A stretch of DNA of 64,000 nt from Chiridota heheva (GCA_020152595.1 JAIGNY010001437.1:1771501-1835500), one strand, 5' to 3'; positions 27,118-39,803 are shown, counted from the stretch's first letter. Program-made: numbers and translations. The notes: generated from the sequence alone by a model not told the origin.

Positions 27118-29415
27118 ACGCCCCAAAACCCCTGTGGGAATCCAGTACCACCACCACCATAGACGAGCTCGTCGGAAATAATCTTCGACAGCACAGCCTC
27201 TCCTTGCTCAACACTAACTCCACGACATACCCTCACCTGTGACCTGTATTGACCTATCTGTTTCCCCAACCTCCTCCTTGGTTTTAGCTGGAAGGTCACT
27301 GCTGACCACCCCATCTCTCCCTCTCTCCCTCTCCTCTCTCTCTCCCTCTATATCTCCTCTCTCTCCCCCTCTCTTTCTCGCTCTCTCTCTCTCTCCTCTT
27401 TCTCTCTCTCTCTTTGAAATCTAAAAACACAATTATCACCTGGAATGTCAAAGCTTGTTGAACAAACGGCACCAATTTGAACCGACGGATTCAAATATTG
27501 GGTGAAGCAAACACCCCTTTCCCCTTTTGGCCACGCCACTGCCCCCAACCCCACCCCTGGTCCAACCCCTGACTGCAAAACCGCCATCAATAACAGGTAA
27601 AAGCCCTCAGGGACTTCAAAACAAACCCGACCACACACAAACTCAACCACTTTCTCATCAGCCGTACCAAAGCCAGCCGCACTATTATGGACAGTAAAAC
27701 CAACACTTGGAACCACTTGATCTCTTCTCTCATCACCAACACCCCCATTAAGAAGATTTGGAGTATGGTAAACGCTTCCACGGGAGAATAAGCAAGTCTC
27801 CATTTCTCATCTCTCCTGGAATGGTAATTTTCTAACCGGGAAATAGGATATTGCTAACTGCCTTGCCGCCTCTTTCAGCAACATCTCGGCCAACTACCCC
27901 AATGCTTTCAAAGCCAATAAAGCTTGCGACGAAACCCGGAGTATTACCTGTTCCTCCGACAACACCGAGAGCTACAACACTCCTCTTTCCACATCTAAAA
28001 TTAAAGCAAGCCATCCACAACGCTGGCTGCACTTCCCAGGGCCCAGATAACATCCCTTACCAGTTCCTGAAACACCTCCCCGAACAAGGCCACCTCTACC
28101 CTACTCATCATCCTCACCAAATTTGGTCCTCACACTCCTTTCCCCTATCTGGAAGACAGTTACCACCACCCCGTACCCAAACGGGGAAGGACAACACCGA
28201 CCCCTCCAGCTACCGCCCCATCGCCCTCACCTGCTGTCTCTGTAGAATTATGGATAGGATCATTAACCAGAGACTAAACTGGTTTCTTGAGACCAACAGA
28301 ATCTTCTCCCCTCACCAAAGTGGCCTCCGGAAACGTCGCAATACCATGGACAATTAATAATCACGATTGGCACCGCTATCCGGGAATCCTTTGCAAAAAG
28401 AAACACCTCATTGCCATCTTTTTCGACCTCGACACTACTTGGAAACACAACATTACCCTCAAGCCTCACACCATCGTTCTCAGAGACAGTCTTATTCAAA
28501 AGTTCCTCCCACCAAGGCAGTTCCAAGTATCGACAACTTTCACCCTCAACCAAGGCATAACCGTGTCTTAATGGTAATCGCATTTCTAATACGTGGTTGA
28601 CTACACTAAGTTCCTGAGTTTAATTCACCCCTCCAACTTAGCCTTAACCCTCTGACAGGAAAAGTGACAGTCTATTTTCATTTTCTGGATACCCAGCCAT
28701 GTAATGGTAATCCCTAGCAATGACAGAGCTGATTCCCCACCCCCTCCCTCCCTCTGCAGGCCCTCAATGCCCAGCCCTCCCCATCCACCCCCTTCCCAAA
28801 ACCCTATCGGACACCAAACCGCTTATCGCTACCCTTGTTCGTGACCGCTGGAAACCTCATGGGACTCCCTAAATTGATAACAAACTCCACGACATCCAGC
28901 CCACCATTCCGACCAAACCTACCATCCACAATCTCTCCCATATCGACAACGTCCACATTACCCGCCTTAGAATAGGTCACACCCACCTCACTTACTCCCA
29001 CCTCCATACTGACTTACCCCACCCTTCTGCAACAAATGCTAATTCTCCATCACAGTCCACCACGTCCTCCTTGCCTATCCCTGTAAAATCTGCCCAGAAC
29101 TTCCCTCACCCTCACAACTCCATAGCCGAGCTCTTCCAGAAAAACCCTCCGGATAAAATTATCTCCTTCCTTCATCGTTCCTCCCACTACAACCGTATTT
29201 AGTCCTCCTCTCCCACCCCACCCCTTTCCCCTCGATCTACTTCTACCCCATTTGCACCCCTGCATTTCTTCTCTTGATCCCAGATTCCAGGCTATTAGTT
29301 CTTCAGACTCCTCCTATTTTCGTTTCTTCCTACCTCTGAAATGATCTAACCTCTCAGGCACAATTTGATCCTCGCTGTCGTGGTGCCGTTAAGCCCTCAT
29401 CAAACACACAAACAA
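27118..29415 (+). mobile_element. I-superfamily (RNase H-bearing) LINE remnant, copy A, internally deleted
   Basis: Landmarks: SYRPIALTCCLCRIMDRIIN (28212), SPHQSGLRKRRNTMDN (28308), AIFFDLDT (28412) joined straight to later sequence, so the catalytic RT core is deleted; IPSHV-x-IPSNDRAD (~28690), a weak RNase H end; IDNVHITRLRIGHTHLTHS (28938), the C-terminal segment seen in I/Nimb-type elements; and a 3' end GTCGTGGTGCCGTTAAGCCC followed by CAAACACACAAAC. A (CT)n tract has expanded at 27308-27415. No frame is intact. It follows directly on the CR1-type element. Confidence 0.85.
27308..27415 (+). repeat. (CT)n polypyrimidine tract
   Basis: About 108 bases almost entirely of C and T with mostly CTCTCTCC periodicity, inside LINE copy A. 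It generates Ser/Leu-rich or Glu/Arg-rich artefact frames. Confidence 0.95.
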
Positions 29416-29894
29416 TTGGTAAAACATGATATTTAGTTCCAAGTGCCAATCAAATTTTTTTGACGTATTTAAAATTTGTGACGTATAAACATTTTTCTTA
29501 CTTTGTTTTTTGTATTTCGTTCCTTAAATTTCAGTCTTCGATTGTCTTCTCCTCGATGGTGGTTGTTGGTAGACTTGAATGCTAAACAACATAAACAGAA
29601 TTACCCATTCAAATAATTATGCTACATAATAAACAGATAAAAAGAACACGTTTTCATAAAAATAGTCATGTTTGCTCGTTCATACATCATAGTGATTTGC
29701 ATATTAATTAAAAGAAACAAAAAGGTGTAAAAGGTTCAATTTTTAACCGAGCATGATCAGTTGACGGGCAAAAGGTAATGTAAGCTATTTTCATGATTTG
29801 TATCTTTATTTTTGATTTGTATACTGGATTATAAACTGATAAATGCCTTTAAAGGACATGTAGCAATTTCCACATTGGTGAATTGCCGAAAAAG

Positions 29895-29965
29895 TATAGC
29901 ATTTGAAGCAGATCAGAAGTACAGCAATCAGAGCAGATCAGAAGTATAGCAATCAGAGCAGATCA
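29895..29965 (+). repeat. 29-bp tandem repeat (GCAGATCAGAAGTAYAGCAA)
   Basis: About two and a half units of GCAGATCAGAAGTAYAGCAA plus TCAGA. The single unit GAGCAGATCAGTT also occurs at 49118, where the following sequence is homologous to 29960-30110. Confidence 0.8.
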
Positions 29966-29969
29966 GTTG

Positions 29970-30300
29970 AAAAAAGAAAAAAAAAATTATGATTAATCAA
30001 GGTTTTTAATTCATGCGAAATTTGTGATGCTGCGATGCATATGACTATAGTCGGACAGCTCAAAATGTTTATTTCAATCTTAAAATTCGAAAATGTTGTT
30101 TCTCTAAAATCTTAGTCACTAAAAATGATGGGAACGTCTATCCCAGGTTAATTGAATCCATGGCACAGACTCAAACGATTTGCTGCGCCCTTTCAAAGAA
30201 TTTTGATAGACAATTAAAAAACAAAGGATTAACAAAAGAAAATCCATCACAAAATTTGCATAAAATATGCAATTGATGCCTGAGATTTTAAAACGCTGTA
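29970..30300 (+). repeat. Dispersed repeat R2, copy 1
   Basis: TTTTTAATTCATGC ... GACAGCTCAA matches 49190-49250; AAAATGATGRGAAMGTCTAT ... AAACAAAGGATT ... CATCACAAAATTTGCATAAAAT matches 51100-51290. Copy 2 is split by 1.8 kb of other sequence. No coding potential. Confidence 0.65.
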
Positions 30301-30644
30301 AAATGGTCAATGTTTAACCGATATTGACGAAAATATTGGCTACTATGGTTGTTTTTAATAGATCTTAAAGTAATTTAGCTAATATTGCCTCTCCATATAT
30401 ACCTTTAAGTAATTTAGAAGTCCGGGGGAAACTTAAATTTAAAGGATAACTAAGTATTCCTTCATTAGGAATTATTGTCAAACCCCTTTAGCTTGATAAA
30501 GGGGCAGGGTGTCATCGAACAGTAGGGGCATGAAGGTGAAGGTTTGAGGGCATAAATGTAAATAAGGGAGTAATCAATATAAAAAGTAGAGTGTCTCAGC
30601 AACTTTAATCAGCATGAAAAGAACTCAAAATAGTTATCAAAAGT

Positions 30645-31492
30645 ATAGAGAAAAAGGGCAGAGTGGAGGTTATGAGAAACAGTGTGGATCACCCCCCCCC
30701 TCTCTCCCTCTAAAAACAAGGTGCCAGTTGTGGAAGCAAGAATTGTATTGATATTTCAGCTTCGTACGCTTGTTTTTGTTCTCCGTGCAATTACAAACCA
30801 TTAGATTTTATCATTTTATACCATTTGCTTTTTTTTTGGTAACGTCTATTTACAGATTTAACAGTTTAACATATCCGATTAGTAAACGATTCGGTTGATA
30901 GAGTGTAGAAATCTCTAGACCAAAAGCGGTATTTTCCTTAGCGAATCTAGCCATTTAACCAGATAACCAATATCTTATCGAAATTAAGATGGAAAATGTT
31001 CTTAAACCAGAGACTTAGAAAGCGGGAATTCAAGAAGGGGGGTAAGAAGGGGAAGGGGGGGGGGGGGCTGTCCCCTGAGAGGATTTTACCTTCCAGTTCC
31101 ATGCTTTCTTTCCGATTGGGAGGTGAAATTGCAAAATTATTAACATAAAATTGCAAAAACGTGGTAAAATTATTGTATATTTATTGACATTTGATAAGGA
31201 AATTTAATAAGGAAAATTCCCGAAGAGGAGGAAATTTAAAGAAAATAGAAAATGAAGGAAATTTGAAGAAACTTGGACGGGATTTTCCGATTTGCAGTAA
31301 CTTTTGATGGAAACGTGATTTACGAGTGCAATTTTTCCACTTGACGCCAGAATTTTTGGGGACTCTGAGAGGTGACCCTTCCAAGCCGTGTCTTGAATCC
31401 ATAGTTTTTGTATCATATTCTAAAGATAATTATATTTACTTTATTGTCAAAACGTGTAACATTCTCTGCAATCCTTTAAAGCTCGTCTTTAC
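30645..31492 (+). repeat. Left arm of a large inverted repeat
   Basis: The reverse complement of this arm matches 34190-34990 with moderate divergence. Landmarks left and right: CTCCGTGCAATTA / TAATTGCACGGAG; CCGATTAGTAAACGATT / AATCGTTTACTAATCGG; GACCAAAAGCGG / CCGCTTTTGGTC; AGGTGACCCTTCCAAGCC / GGCTTGGAAGGGTCACCT. A G-run (31057-31068) sits in this arm only. Confidence 0.85.
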
Positions 31493-31626
31493 CCACAATA
31501 AAAGTATATGTGAAGTAGAATGCATTATGGAACATGGAGGCGTCCATGCATTAAATGTAATGAAATTAAATCAAAAACCTTTAATTTCAATGATTTGAGT
31601 CCCTAAAAATAATTCCTGACTGTTTT

Positions 31627-32768
31627 AAAGACTGAAAGATAATCAGTTCTCTTCTTATACACATCAACACTTTTGCTTATATTTTAATTAGCCGTATCTC
31701 GGAAACTACGGGTGCTTTTGGTATAATTTAAAGACTTCTGTTCAGTATTTAAAGTCGTTGTGGTGAATATAATCTCTATCTGTCTATAAACCTTCAAATC
31801 AGGGATTTGTTCTATAACACATCCCGATAAAATGTAGATTCAACATGCTATTTTTCAAAGTTTTATCATTAGTGTTTTTGCTGTTGAAAATCTACATGTG
31901 GTTCCATAATATGGAATGTAGAGTGCAATGACATACATAGGTGGTATGGCACGTGGATCATGACATGTGGATCATAGGTGGTGTGGCATGTGGATAAGTG
32001 GGGTAGTATGTGGGTCGTATGTGGAAATGCATATGGGATGTAGCTGAGATGGCATGTGGGTAAAAGGTGCAATGGCATATGGGACGTAGGTGGGATGGCA
32101 TGTGGGTCATGGGATGGCACGTGGGTCATTGGATGGCATGTAGGTCATGGGATGGCATGTGGGTCATGGGATGGCATGTGGGTCATGGATGTGATAACAT
32201 ATGGATACAGCTCGGGGTGGACGGTATTGGAAAAAGAGGTGGGTATGTGTATAAGAAATAGTGTGATATAAAAATGTGGGACATGTGATGGCACAACACA
32301 TTGGAGACAAGATGGGATGAAGGGTTAGGTGGCATATATAGTTCATAATATGGAATGAATGGCATATGGGGCAGACAGTGGGACGTCATATGGGACATTG
32401 ATTGGGATGAAAGGTAAAGAGTGGGATTGCGTATAATAATGGTGAAATACCATATGGGATATCGAGTGCACACTCTGCATTTCATATTATAGAACACATG
32501 AGGATTTTCAACAGCCAAAACACTAATGATAAAAACTATAAATAATATCATGCTGTATCTACATTTTATCGGGATGTGTTATAGAAGAAATCCCTGATTT
32601 AAAGGTTTATAGACAGATAGAGATTATATTCACCACAACGGCTTTTAAATACTGAACAGAAATTTTTAAATTATGATAAAAGCACCCGTAGTTTCCGAGA
32701 TACGGCTAATAAAAATAATATATGTATAAGTTTTGATGTGTATAAGAAGAGAACTGAATATCTTTAAG
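31627..32768. mobile_element. Foldback-like element: ~300-bp inverted arms around a satellite core
   Basis: Left arm 31627-31935 and right arm 32460-32768 are near-perfect inverted copies (AGCCGTATCTCGGAAACTAC / GTAGTTTCCGAGATACGGCT; ATCCCGATAAAATGTAGAT / ATCTACATTTTATCGGGAT). The core (31936-32460) is a degenerate GGATGGCATGTGGGTCAT-type repeat. The structure is like Drosophila FB elements (long arms, simple core), though homology cannot be claimed. It lies in the spacer of the larger inverted repeat. Confidence 0.8.
31936..32460 (+). repeat. Satellite core with GGCATGTGGGTCATGGGAT-type units
   Basis: Degenerate units of 15-19 bp, most regular at 32085-32190. The same word class fills 63370-64000. 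Histidine-, tryptophan- and glycine-rich frames on both strands are artefacts. Confidence 0.85.
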
Positions 32769-33849
32769 GTTATGCTTTTAAGTTCTCTTCTAAATGTCAG
32801 TCACTGAAAATCAAGACTATTTGCTTGCTATGCCGATAGTTGTTGAAGGAGTGAAGAACAATAAGTTAAGTTGATGTTATGTGTCAAAATTTATATAAAT
32901 TTGCAGAATTTGTTTTTATAAGGCCTGAAAATTCAAAATGCAGCCAAAATTGTCAAAATTTTAACCAATTTTATTACATTTTTGCAATTTTCATGATTTA
33001 TGTTGTTATTATATGATACCTATCTATATAATGGGGGTTGGGACTTAGTTTTGTCTCTGTTTGTTTGTCTGTCATCAACGAATCTCCGGAAGTAATGATT
33101 GAATTTGGATTAAACTTGGCATATGGTTTTGTTACTGTTTCATGAGGAAGTGATTAAAATCAATGGGACTAATTGGAACATGGAAGGGCAGAAATTGAGG
33201 GGTGGGGATGTTTTAGGATGATATATGTCAAGACTAAGTTGATGAAATGTGCTCTAAATAAAGATCCAAACAATCAATTTCTGTACTCAAAGCGACTTAC
33301 ATTAATTGTTCTCTGGAATCAATGAAAATGATACAATTGGTTTTTGCCATCATTGAAAAATGATGGAATGTGAATCCTGGCTGAATAAAGCTCAAACAAT
33401 GATGCTTTACTTGAATGAAACTGAAAACAATGGTATGGCCTTTGGAAGAAATCCAGTCAGAAGATAGTCTTCAAGTGTTTAGATTGCAAATGATCATTAC
33501 AGATCAAAACTTGGGGATGAATCTTGGTGGGCCTTGGATTTCTGAGGTAGATTATATTGGGTACAAGGATCAAATGAACTCGCTCTACAATTTTTCCAGG
33601 CATGTTGTAATTGCAACGGGGCAGACGTATGCGCTCTAAAGAGTGTAATATTCCACTTAATACTTGTTTTTTTGCAGCTTTGTGAACAGGTAGAGGTACC
33701 GAAACAGTCAGAGAGTAATTCTTAGGGCTCAAGTCTTTAGAATTAAAGATTTTTAATTTAATCTAATTCAATTTTATGCACAGACGCCGCCATATCCCCA
33801 AATAATCCTTCTTCCCATATACGTTTACTGTTTATATAAAGCTAAATCC
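32769..33849. other. Inverted-repeat spacer, no supported gene
   Basis: AT-rich sequence between the foldback element and the SINE. The frame at 33415-33639 has no recognisable domain. No RNA gene seen. Confidence 0.4.
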
Positions 33850-34180
33850 ATCAGAGCCATTAGCAGCCCGGTTTACGCTCCCGATCGAAAGATTTCCAGT
33901 GACTGGACTGGATTGATTAGGCCCATTAGGCCGGTGCTTATCCCCGGTTTCCATGGCGTAAGCGAATGAGAGTACATGACTTCCCGAGACTGGACACCAG
34001 TCCATCGCAGATTAACTCCCCAGCAGTGCTTGTACTCATTTTACAGCTGAGTGGACTGAGGCAAGTAGAGTTAAGTGTCTTGCTCAAGGACACAATGCAA
34101 CGCTCACGACGGGAATCGAACTCGGTACAACTCGAATACGAGCATGACTCCCTAACAACTAAGCCACATCGTCTCGTGTT
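33850..34180 (-). mobile_element. tRNA-derived SINE, second family (S2)
   Basis: Minus-strand reading: head with GATGTGGCTTAGTTGTTAGG (A-box region) and GAGTTCGATTCCCG (B box), then a body with TGTCCTTGAGCAAGACACTT and AGCTGTAAAATGAGTAC, then ATCTGCGATGGACTGGTGTCC. The TGTCCTTGRGCAAG motif is, to my knowledge, widespread in the central domain of animal SINEs. The tail ends near GGCTCTGATGG. A fragment resembling the tail (GGGGACAAGCACCGGCCT) lies at about 51988. Confidence 0.8.
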
Positions 34181-34189
34181 ACTGTGTGT

Positions 34190-34990
34190 ATAGACGAACT
34201 TTAAAGGATTGCAGAAAATGTTACGCATTTTGACAATAAATGAAATATGACTGTTAAAATATGAAGAAAAAAAAACCCCCAAAACATTGGTACAATGTAT
34301 AATACAAACAAACATTGATACAAAACACCGGGGCTTGGAAGGGTCACCTCTTGCGGGACCCCTAAAAAATCCTTGTGACAAGTGCAAAAATTGCTGGTAA
34401 ATAAAGTTTCCATTAAAAGTTGCTGCTAACCGAGAAATATCCGTCAATTTGTTTTTATTTTTTTAATTTTCGGAACATATCCTCCTTTGCAATAATTTTC
34501 GGAAACTTTTGGTCCGTTTTCGAGAAAAATTGGCCAGTTTTCGGAACGTTTACCAAACTTTTTGTAATTTTGTGTTCATAATTTTCCATTTTCACCTCCC
34601 AACCAAAAAGCATTAGCCAGAAAGGGGGACCCCCACCTGGTTCATACGCCTCTGGTTCAAGAAACGTTTTATTTCGAGAAAATAGTGGTTAACTGTTTAA
34701 ATTGCTAGATTCGCTAAGGGAAATGCCGCTTTTGGTCTAGAAATTTCTACACTTAATTAACCAAATCGTTTACTAATCGGATATATTAAACTGTTAAATA
34801 GACGTTACCAAAATAAAAGCAAATGGTATAAAATGATAAAATTGATTGGTGTTTAATTGCACGGAGAACAAAAACGAGCGTACTAAGCTATAATATCAAT
34901 ACAATCCTTGCTTCTACAACTGGGACCTTGTTTTGCAGAGAGGTGATCCACACTGCCCCTCATTGCCTCCATCCTACCACTTTTCTTTAT
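34190..34990 (-). repeat. Right arm of the large inverted repeat
   Basis: Inverted partner of 30645-31492. The inner edge coincides with the end of the 33850-34180 SINE. The outer edge runs into LINE copy B, whose 5' end begins within or just after GATCCACACTGCC. The middle part (34440-34620) carries the TTTTCGGAA-type degenerate repeat also found at 42.9-43.1 kb. Confidence 0.85.
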
Positions 34991-37900
34991 ACTGATATCA
35001 ACTGACCTCAACAATCTCATCTCCTAACTCCCCAAACCCTTTATCCTAATGGATGACTTCAACGCTTACAACTCCCTTTGGGGCTCCTCCTTCTCGACTG
35101 TCAGGGTTAAGCACATCGAAAACTTTCTGAACCATCGCAACCTCTGTCTCCGCAACGACGGCTCTCCCACTTACATCCGGGTACAGGCACTTGCATTGAT
35201 CCCTCCATCTGCAGACCTCCCTCTTTGTAGAATTCTCGAACTAAAGAGTTTACCCTTCACTTTGTGATAGTGACCATTTTCTAATCCTCATTTCCACCCT
35301 CCCCTCCTCGACACACACCTTTCCTGCAAAATTGGAATTCCAGCACACAGACTGGAATTTTTACTCCAGTTTATGCAACATCTCAAGTTCCAATGACGTC
35401 CTTCTCTCCGAAAACCCCGTCTCTCTCTTCATTTCCAAGGTTTTAGAAATCACTAACTTCTCTATCCTTACTTCCTCCTCCACCCCAAAGAACAGCCTGG
35501 GTTCTCCACCGATTGTAAAAAAGCAATCTCTCTTAAGTACAAAACCCTCCGTCTCTTCAAACCAACCCATCTCCCCCAAACCTGAATAACTTTCGCATTC
35601 TCACAGCCAAAGCAAACTCAGCAAAAAGATCTACTGGGAAACCTACGTCCCATTGGATCTCCAGACCGTCCCCTCCAAAGTCTGGAACATAATTTGAAAC
35701 TTCAAAGGGAAAAGCACCTCAAACAATATCTTTCACCTCATCCATAACAACACAAAAATCACCGACCTCAAAGACATCTCAGACTGCTTATCCTCCATTT
35801 TCGCCAAAACCTCCTTCAATGAAAGTCTTTCCCACCTGCCCACTCCTTTTGCAACCTGAAAATCAAGGCTGAGAAAAACTCTCTTTACTTCCAGTCTAGC
35901 AATCAGGAAAACTACAATCTTCCGTTCACCTACATCAAGCTCTCCTCCGTCCTCCAAAAATCCGGGGGTTCTTCCCAAGGCCCAACGGCATCCACAATAA
36001 TCTCCTCAAAAACCTTCCCAGAACTTCTCCCAACATCTTACTCAAGATTTACAACCACCTATGGTCATCCAAAACTTTCCCCAACATTTGGAGAGAAACC
36101 ATTAGTATCTCTATCCCCAAGACCAACAAAGACAGATCCATCTACACTAACTATCGCCCCATTGCACCCTCATCCTGCCTCTAAAAGATAATGTAACGTA
36201 TGGTCAATTATAGACTTTGCTGGTACTTCGAGAAGAACTTCACCCTCTCCTCATTTCAAAATGGTTTAAGGAGAAAGCAGAATTTCCTGGACCATTTCCT
36301 CAAACTTGACACTTATGTATGTGAAGCCTTCATCAGAAATCATCACGCCTTCTCCATCTTCTTTGACCTCGAAAAGGCCTTTGACACCATATGACGGTAT
36401 GGTATTCTAAGGGACCTTCACTCCTCCGGTCTCCGAGGTCTTCTTCCAATCCTTATCTAGAACTATCTCCATTCTTGCCATTTCAGGGAGCGCATCGGCA
36501 ACACTTACTCTCAAAGGTATACCCAACAATTGGATGTCCCCATGCAGCATCTGCTCCCCGTCTTTTTTATCCTCAAAATCAACAGCATCACCAAAGCTTT
36601 CTCACCCAACATCAAGTGCTCTCTATATGTAGACGATTTTTCCATCTTCTCGTCCTCTCAATGCTTCCAAACTCTCCAAAATAATCTTCAAAAATGCCTG
36701 GATAACTTAGTCCACTGAAGTGACACCAACGGCTTCAATTTCTCCAAAGACCAAAATGTTTTCATTCATTTTAACAACAGCAACTCTTTCTTCCTTTGTC
36801 CCAATCTCCGTCTTAAAGATTCCATCATTCCCAGCAAGGACAGTGCTCGTTTCCTTGGAATCACTCTCGATTCCAAGCTCTTCTATCTCCCCCACACCAG
36901 CATCCTCAAAACCAACTATTACAAAACCACCAATCTCCTCAAGGTCCTCTCCAGCATCGACTGGGGACCCAATCGTCTCAACTTGCTCATCTTATATCGC
37001 TCCCTTCTCAGATCTAAGTTGGACTACGGCAACTTCATCTACGGCTCTGCCCGCAAATTTTACTTGATGCACATCGAGGTCATCGAAAACACTAATCAGC
37101 TAACCTAAGGTTCCGCTTTGGAGCCATCCACACAACCCCGTCACCATTCTTCACGTAGAGGCCAATGAACTCTCCCTTGACCTATGGTGTACCAGGAACG
37201 GTCTCTTCTTCGCTCCTCGTTTCGTCACTGACCCACGGAACACATAATGTCATGTTTCCATTCCACCCGCTCTCTTTCCTTCACCAACCTCTTCACTCTC
37301 AACAAACGCATGCCCCACCTTTCGGTATCTGGGTGCATTCTCATTTCCCCAAAGCCAACATCAACAGTTTTTTTAATAGCCAGGCACACTATTCCTCCCA
37401 CTCCCACCTGGATTATCCCTCCTCCCCAAGTTTTCCTTCTCCACGAAAGCTCTTCACAACCCAGCCTTCTTTCGCTCAAAATACTGCCAACTCAGTCAGT
37501 CAGTAGACACTTCCACGACTACTCCTTCCTCTTTACCAACGGCTTCACATGGGAAGGTTCCTCTGCAGCCGCAGCCGCCTGTCTCGGCCTCACCCTTTCT
37601 TCAAGGCTACCTGATGGAGCCTCCATACTTTGCTAAAGCAAAGGCTATCCTCCTAGCTTTAAACTTCACATAAATCTCCTTCCGCCCCCGCTGCGTCATC
37701 TTCTCTGACTAAAAATAAGTTCTTTCTGGCATCCTCAATATGCTCTGGTCTAATCCACTAATCTTACGAATCGAATCCTAAACAACTTCACGCTCTCTCT
37801 CTTCCTCAGGGAATCATTTTTTTTTTTTAAAGATCCCCAGCCACGTCGGCATCCCTGGCAACGAGAGGACCGACAGAGCCACTACCAACGCTCTGTCGAA

Positions 37901-38490
37901 CTACATTTCACCTATGATTATTCTAACTTCCGCTTCACCATTCCAGCTACCTAATAAAGACCTGGCAAGACTCTTGGAACCTTGAAACCAGTAACAAATT
38001 TAACACCATTGATCCCAAAGTTGGGACCAACCCTCCTCTGCACAGTCGCAATTGTAGGGCATAGGGAGGACGTTGTTGTCACCCGCGTCCGCCTCGGTCA
38101 CTCCTTTCTCACCCACTCCTACCTCCTTTCTGGCTATCCTATTCTACACCTTTCTGCCCTACTTGCAATACTGATCTTTCGATCAAGCATATCCTCTTAA
38201 CCTGTCCCTTATACCTGAATTCCAGATCTCTCATCTCCTCCTCCACTTCCATTTCTGATCTTTTAAAGAACAATTCCTCCTCCAACATCATCACCTTCCT
38301 CCGCAATAGCAACTTATTCCACATGATCTAATCCTTACCCTTCCTCCCCTTTTCTTACCTCTATCCGCTCCTTTATTATTCAAAATGTCTTAACTCTTGC
38401 ACCTTAGATTTCTAGCACCCTCTTGGCACATTTGGCTCTGACTGTCGCGGTGTCGTTAAACATCAACAAACAACAACAACAACAACAGTC
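34946..38490 (+). mobile_element. I-superfamily LINE, copy B (endonuclease, RT and RNase H traces), broken
   Basis: Domain order: APE endonuclease (MDDFNAYNSLWGSSF at 35049, LCLRNDGSPTYIR at ~35145), reverse transcriptase (YTNYRPIAPSSCL at ~36142, SSFQNGLRRKQNFLDHFLKL at ~36255, HAFSIFFDLEKAFDTI at ~36347, and the catalytic box LYVDDFSIF at ~36627, intact), C-terminal RT/thumb, RNase H (ending PSHVGIPGNERTDRATTNAL at ~37848), and the C-terminal RVRLGHSFLTHSYLLSGYP segment (~38088). At least a dozen stops and frameshifts separate these, so it cannot be active. The 3' end is CTGTCGCGGTGTCGTTAAAC followed by CAACAACAAC. The 5' end merges with the right arm of the inverted repeat; ORF1 is absent. 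Confidence 0.9.
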
Positions 38491-39737
38491 GTAAAGAATA
38501 TTTTAGGGATTAAACGAATCGATTTGCTGCCTGCCTGCCCACATGCCCACTGTGGCATCGGCTTAGCCTATAGCGTAGTACGGTAGTCAGGAAGGTTCTA
38601 ACCTTCAATGCCTCCCCATAAACCTCAGTGTCGATACACACACGCTTATAACCTTCCGTAATCTTCGGAAGAGGTAAATAATGCTTAATTAATTTGTTAA
38701 TTTAGCATATAATCCAAGAAATTCTCTATTATTTAATTACTGACCAAATAGTAAGAAAATGGAGAATTTGTCAGTCCCATGCACGGGGGAATGTGGTCCC
38801 ATGGAAAAGGACCCCTTTCTAAAAATAAAGTGATCTTTTACTTTACTTTATTGTCTACAGAGAGTGGCAGAAATTATTCATATGACTTGGGAAGTGCCCC
38901 CTAAGAGGTCATTCCCTACTTTTCGAAAGCTTCATACGCCCCTGACAGGTAGCAATACCTTGAGCCTAATTGGAAGAAAATATCATGCTGTCACGGTGGA
39001 ACTTTCCATCAAGATGGATTAACAATTGACCATTTTACAGCATTTTGATTTCTAAGGCCTTAGGCCCCTATTTTAGTTACTTATGCAAATATTTCCCCAA
39101 CAGTGTTCCCCAACACTGTTTTTTTTTCCTTCAAAAAATATTAAACTCTTTAAGTACATTAAATATCCCCAAAAATGATGACCCTTGCATTGGGCAAATC
39201 CAGTTGGTATGATCATGGACGCCATCCAACAGTGCCAGGGACGAAACATAGAGAAGAGGGATTGTTTTCGTTGCGCCCCTGCGTAATCTGCAGTAGAAAG
39301 TTAAAATTAAAATCGGTTATACGCATGCGCATATGCAGGTGTGGAGACACATTGAAATCTACCGGTCCAAGTGCACACAATCTCGCAATTTTTAAAAGTG
39401 GAAGTGAACATCATACAGTCATATGGGTGCTTGAAGCCATCGCAGACGCCTGCACAAAGTTCTTCGTCGTGGAGTCCAAGAGAGGCGGGAACAATATTTT
39501 ACTCTCTGGGGCCACAGAAGGTCTTGAAAAAATGTGCGAGTATACCGCACTTTTCTTTTCTTTCTTTATTTCACACCTTTTCTACCCTATAAGGATGTTT
39601 CAGCTGACGTCATGATATTACATGACTTTGTTTACATCGCCATTTTGTTAAAAAAGAACACTGTCGTCTGCTGTACACTTAATTAAACTTACATACGTTT
39701 GCATGTTGTTATATAAGATTATATTTGTTAGATAATT

Positions 39738-39803
39738 ATGCCGGAATCTTGCTGTGCCGTTGGTTATACTAATCAGCTAATTGACGTGTTTAAAATTTAC
39801 TGA
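39738..39803 (+). pseudogene. Possible first-exon relic of a THAP zinc-finger gene
   Basis: The short open frame MPESCCAVGYTNQ resembles the opening of THAP-domain proteins, including P-element-type transposases, whose N-terminus typically reads MPxxCCAVGCxN. The second cysteine of the C2CH zinc finger appears as tyrosine (TAT where TGT is expected), and a stop follows after 22 codons. A CRE-like TGACGTCA lies about 130 bp upstream at 39605. No further THAP residues (the C-x2-H half or the AVPTIF-like end) were found nearby, so this is either a decayed fragment or a chance match. Confidence 0.3.

Noticed and set aside
39175..39615. 146-codon ATG frame
   Set aside because: No recognisable family, low-complexity C-terminus, no splice or promoter support; chance cannot be excluded.
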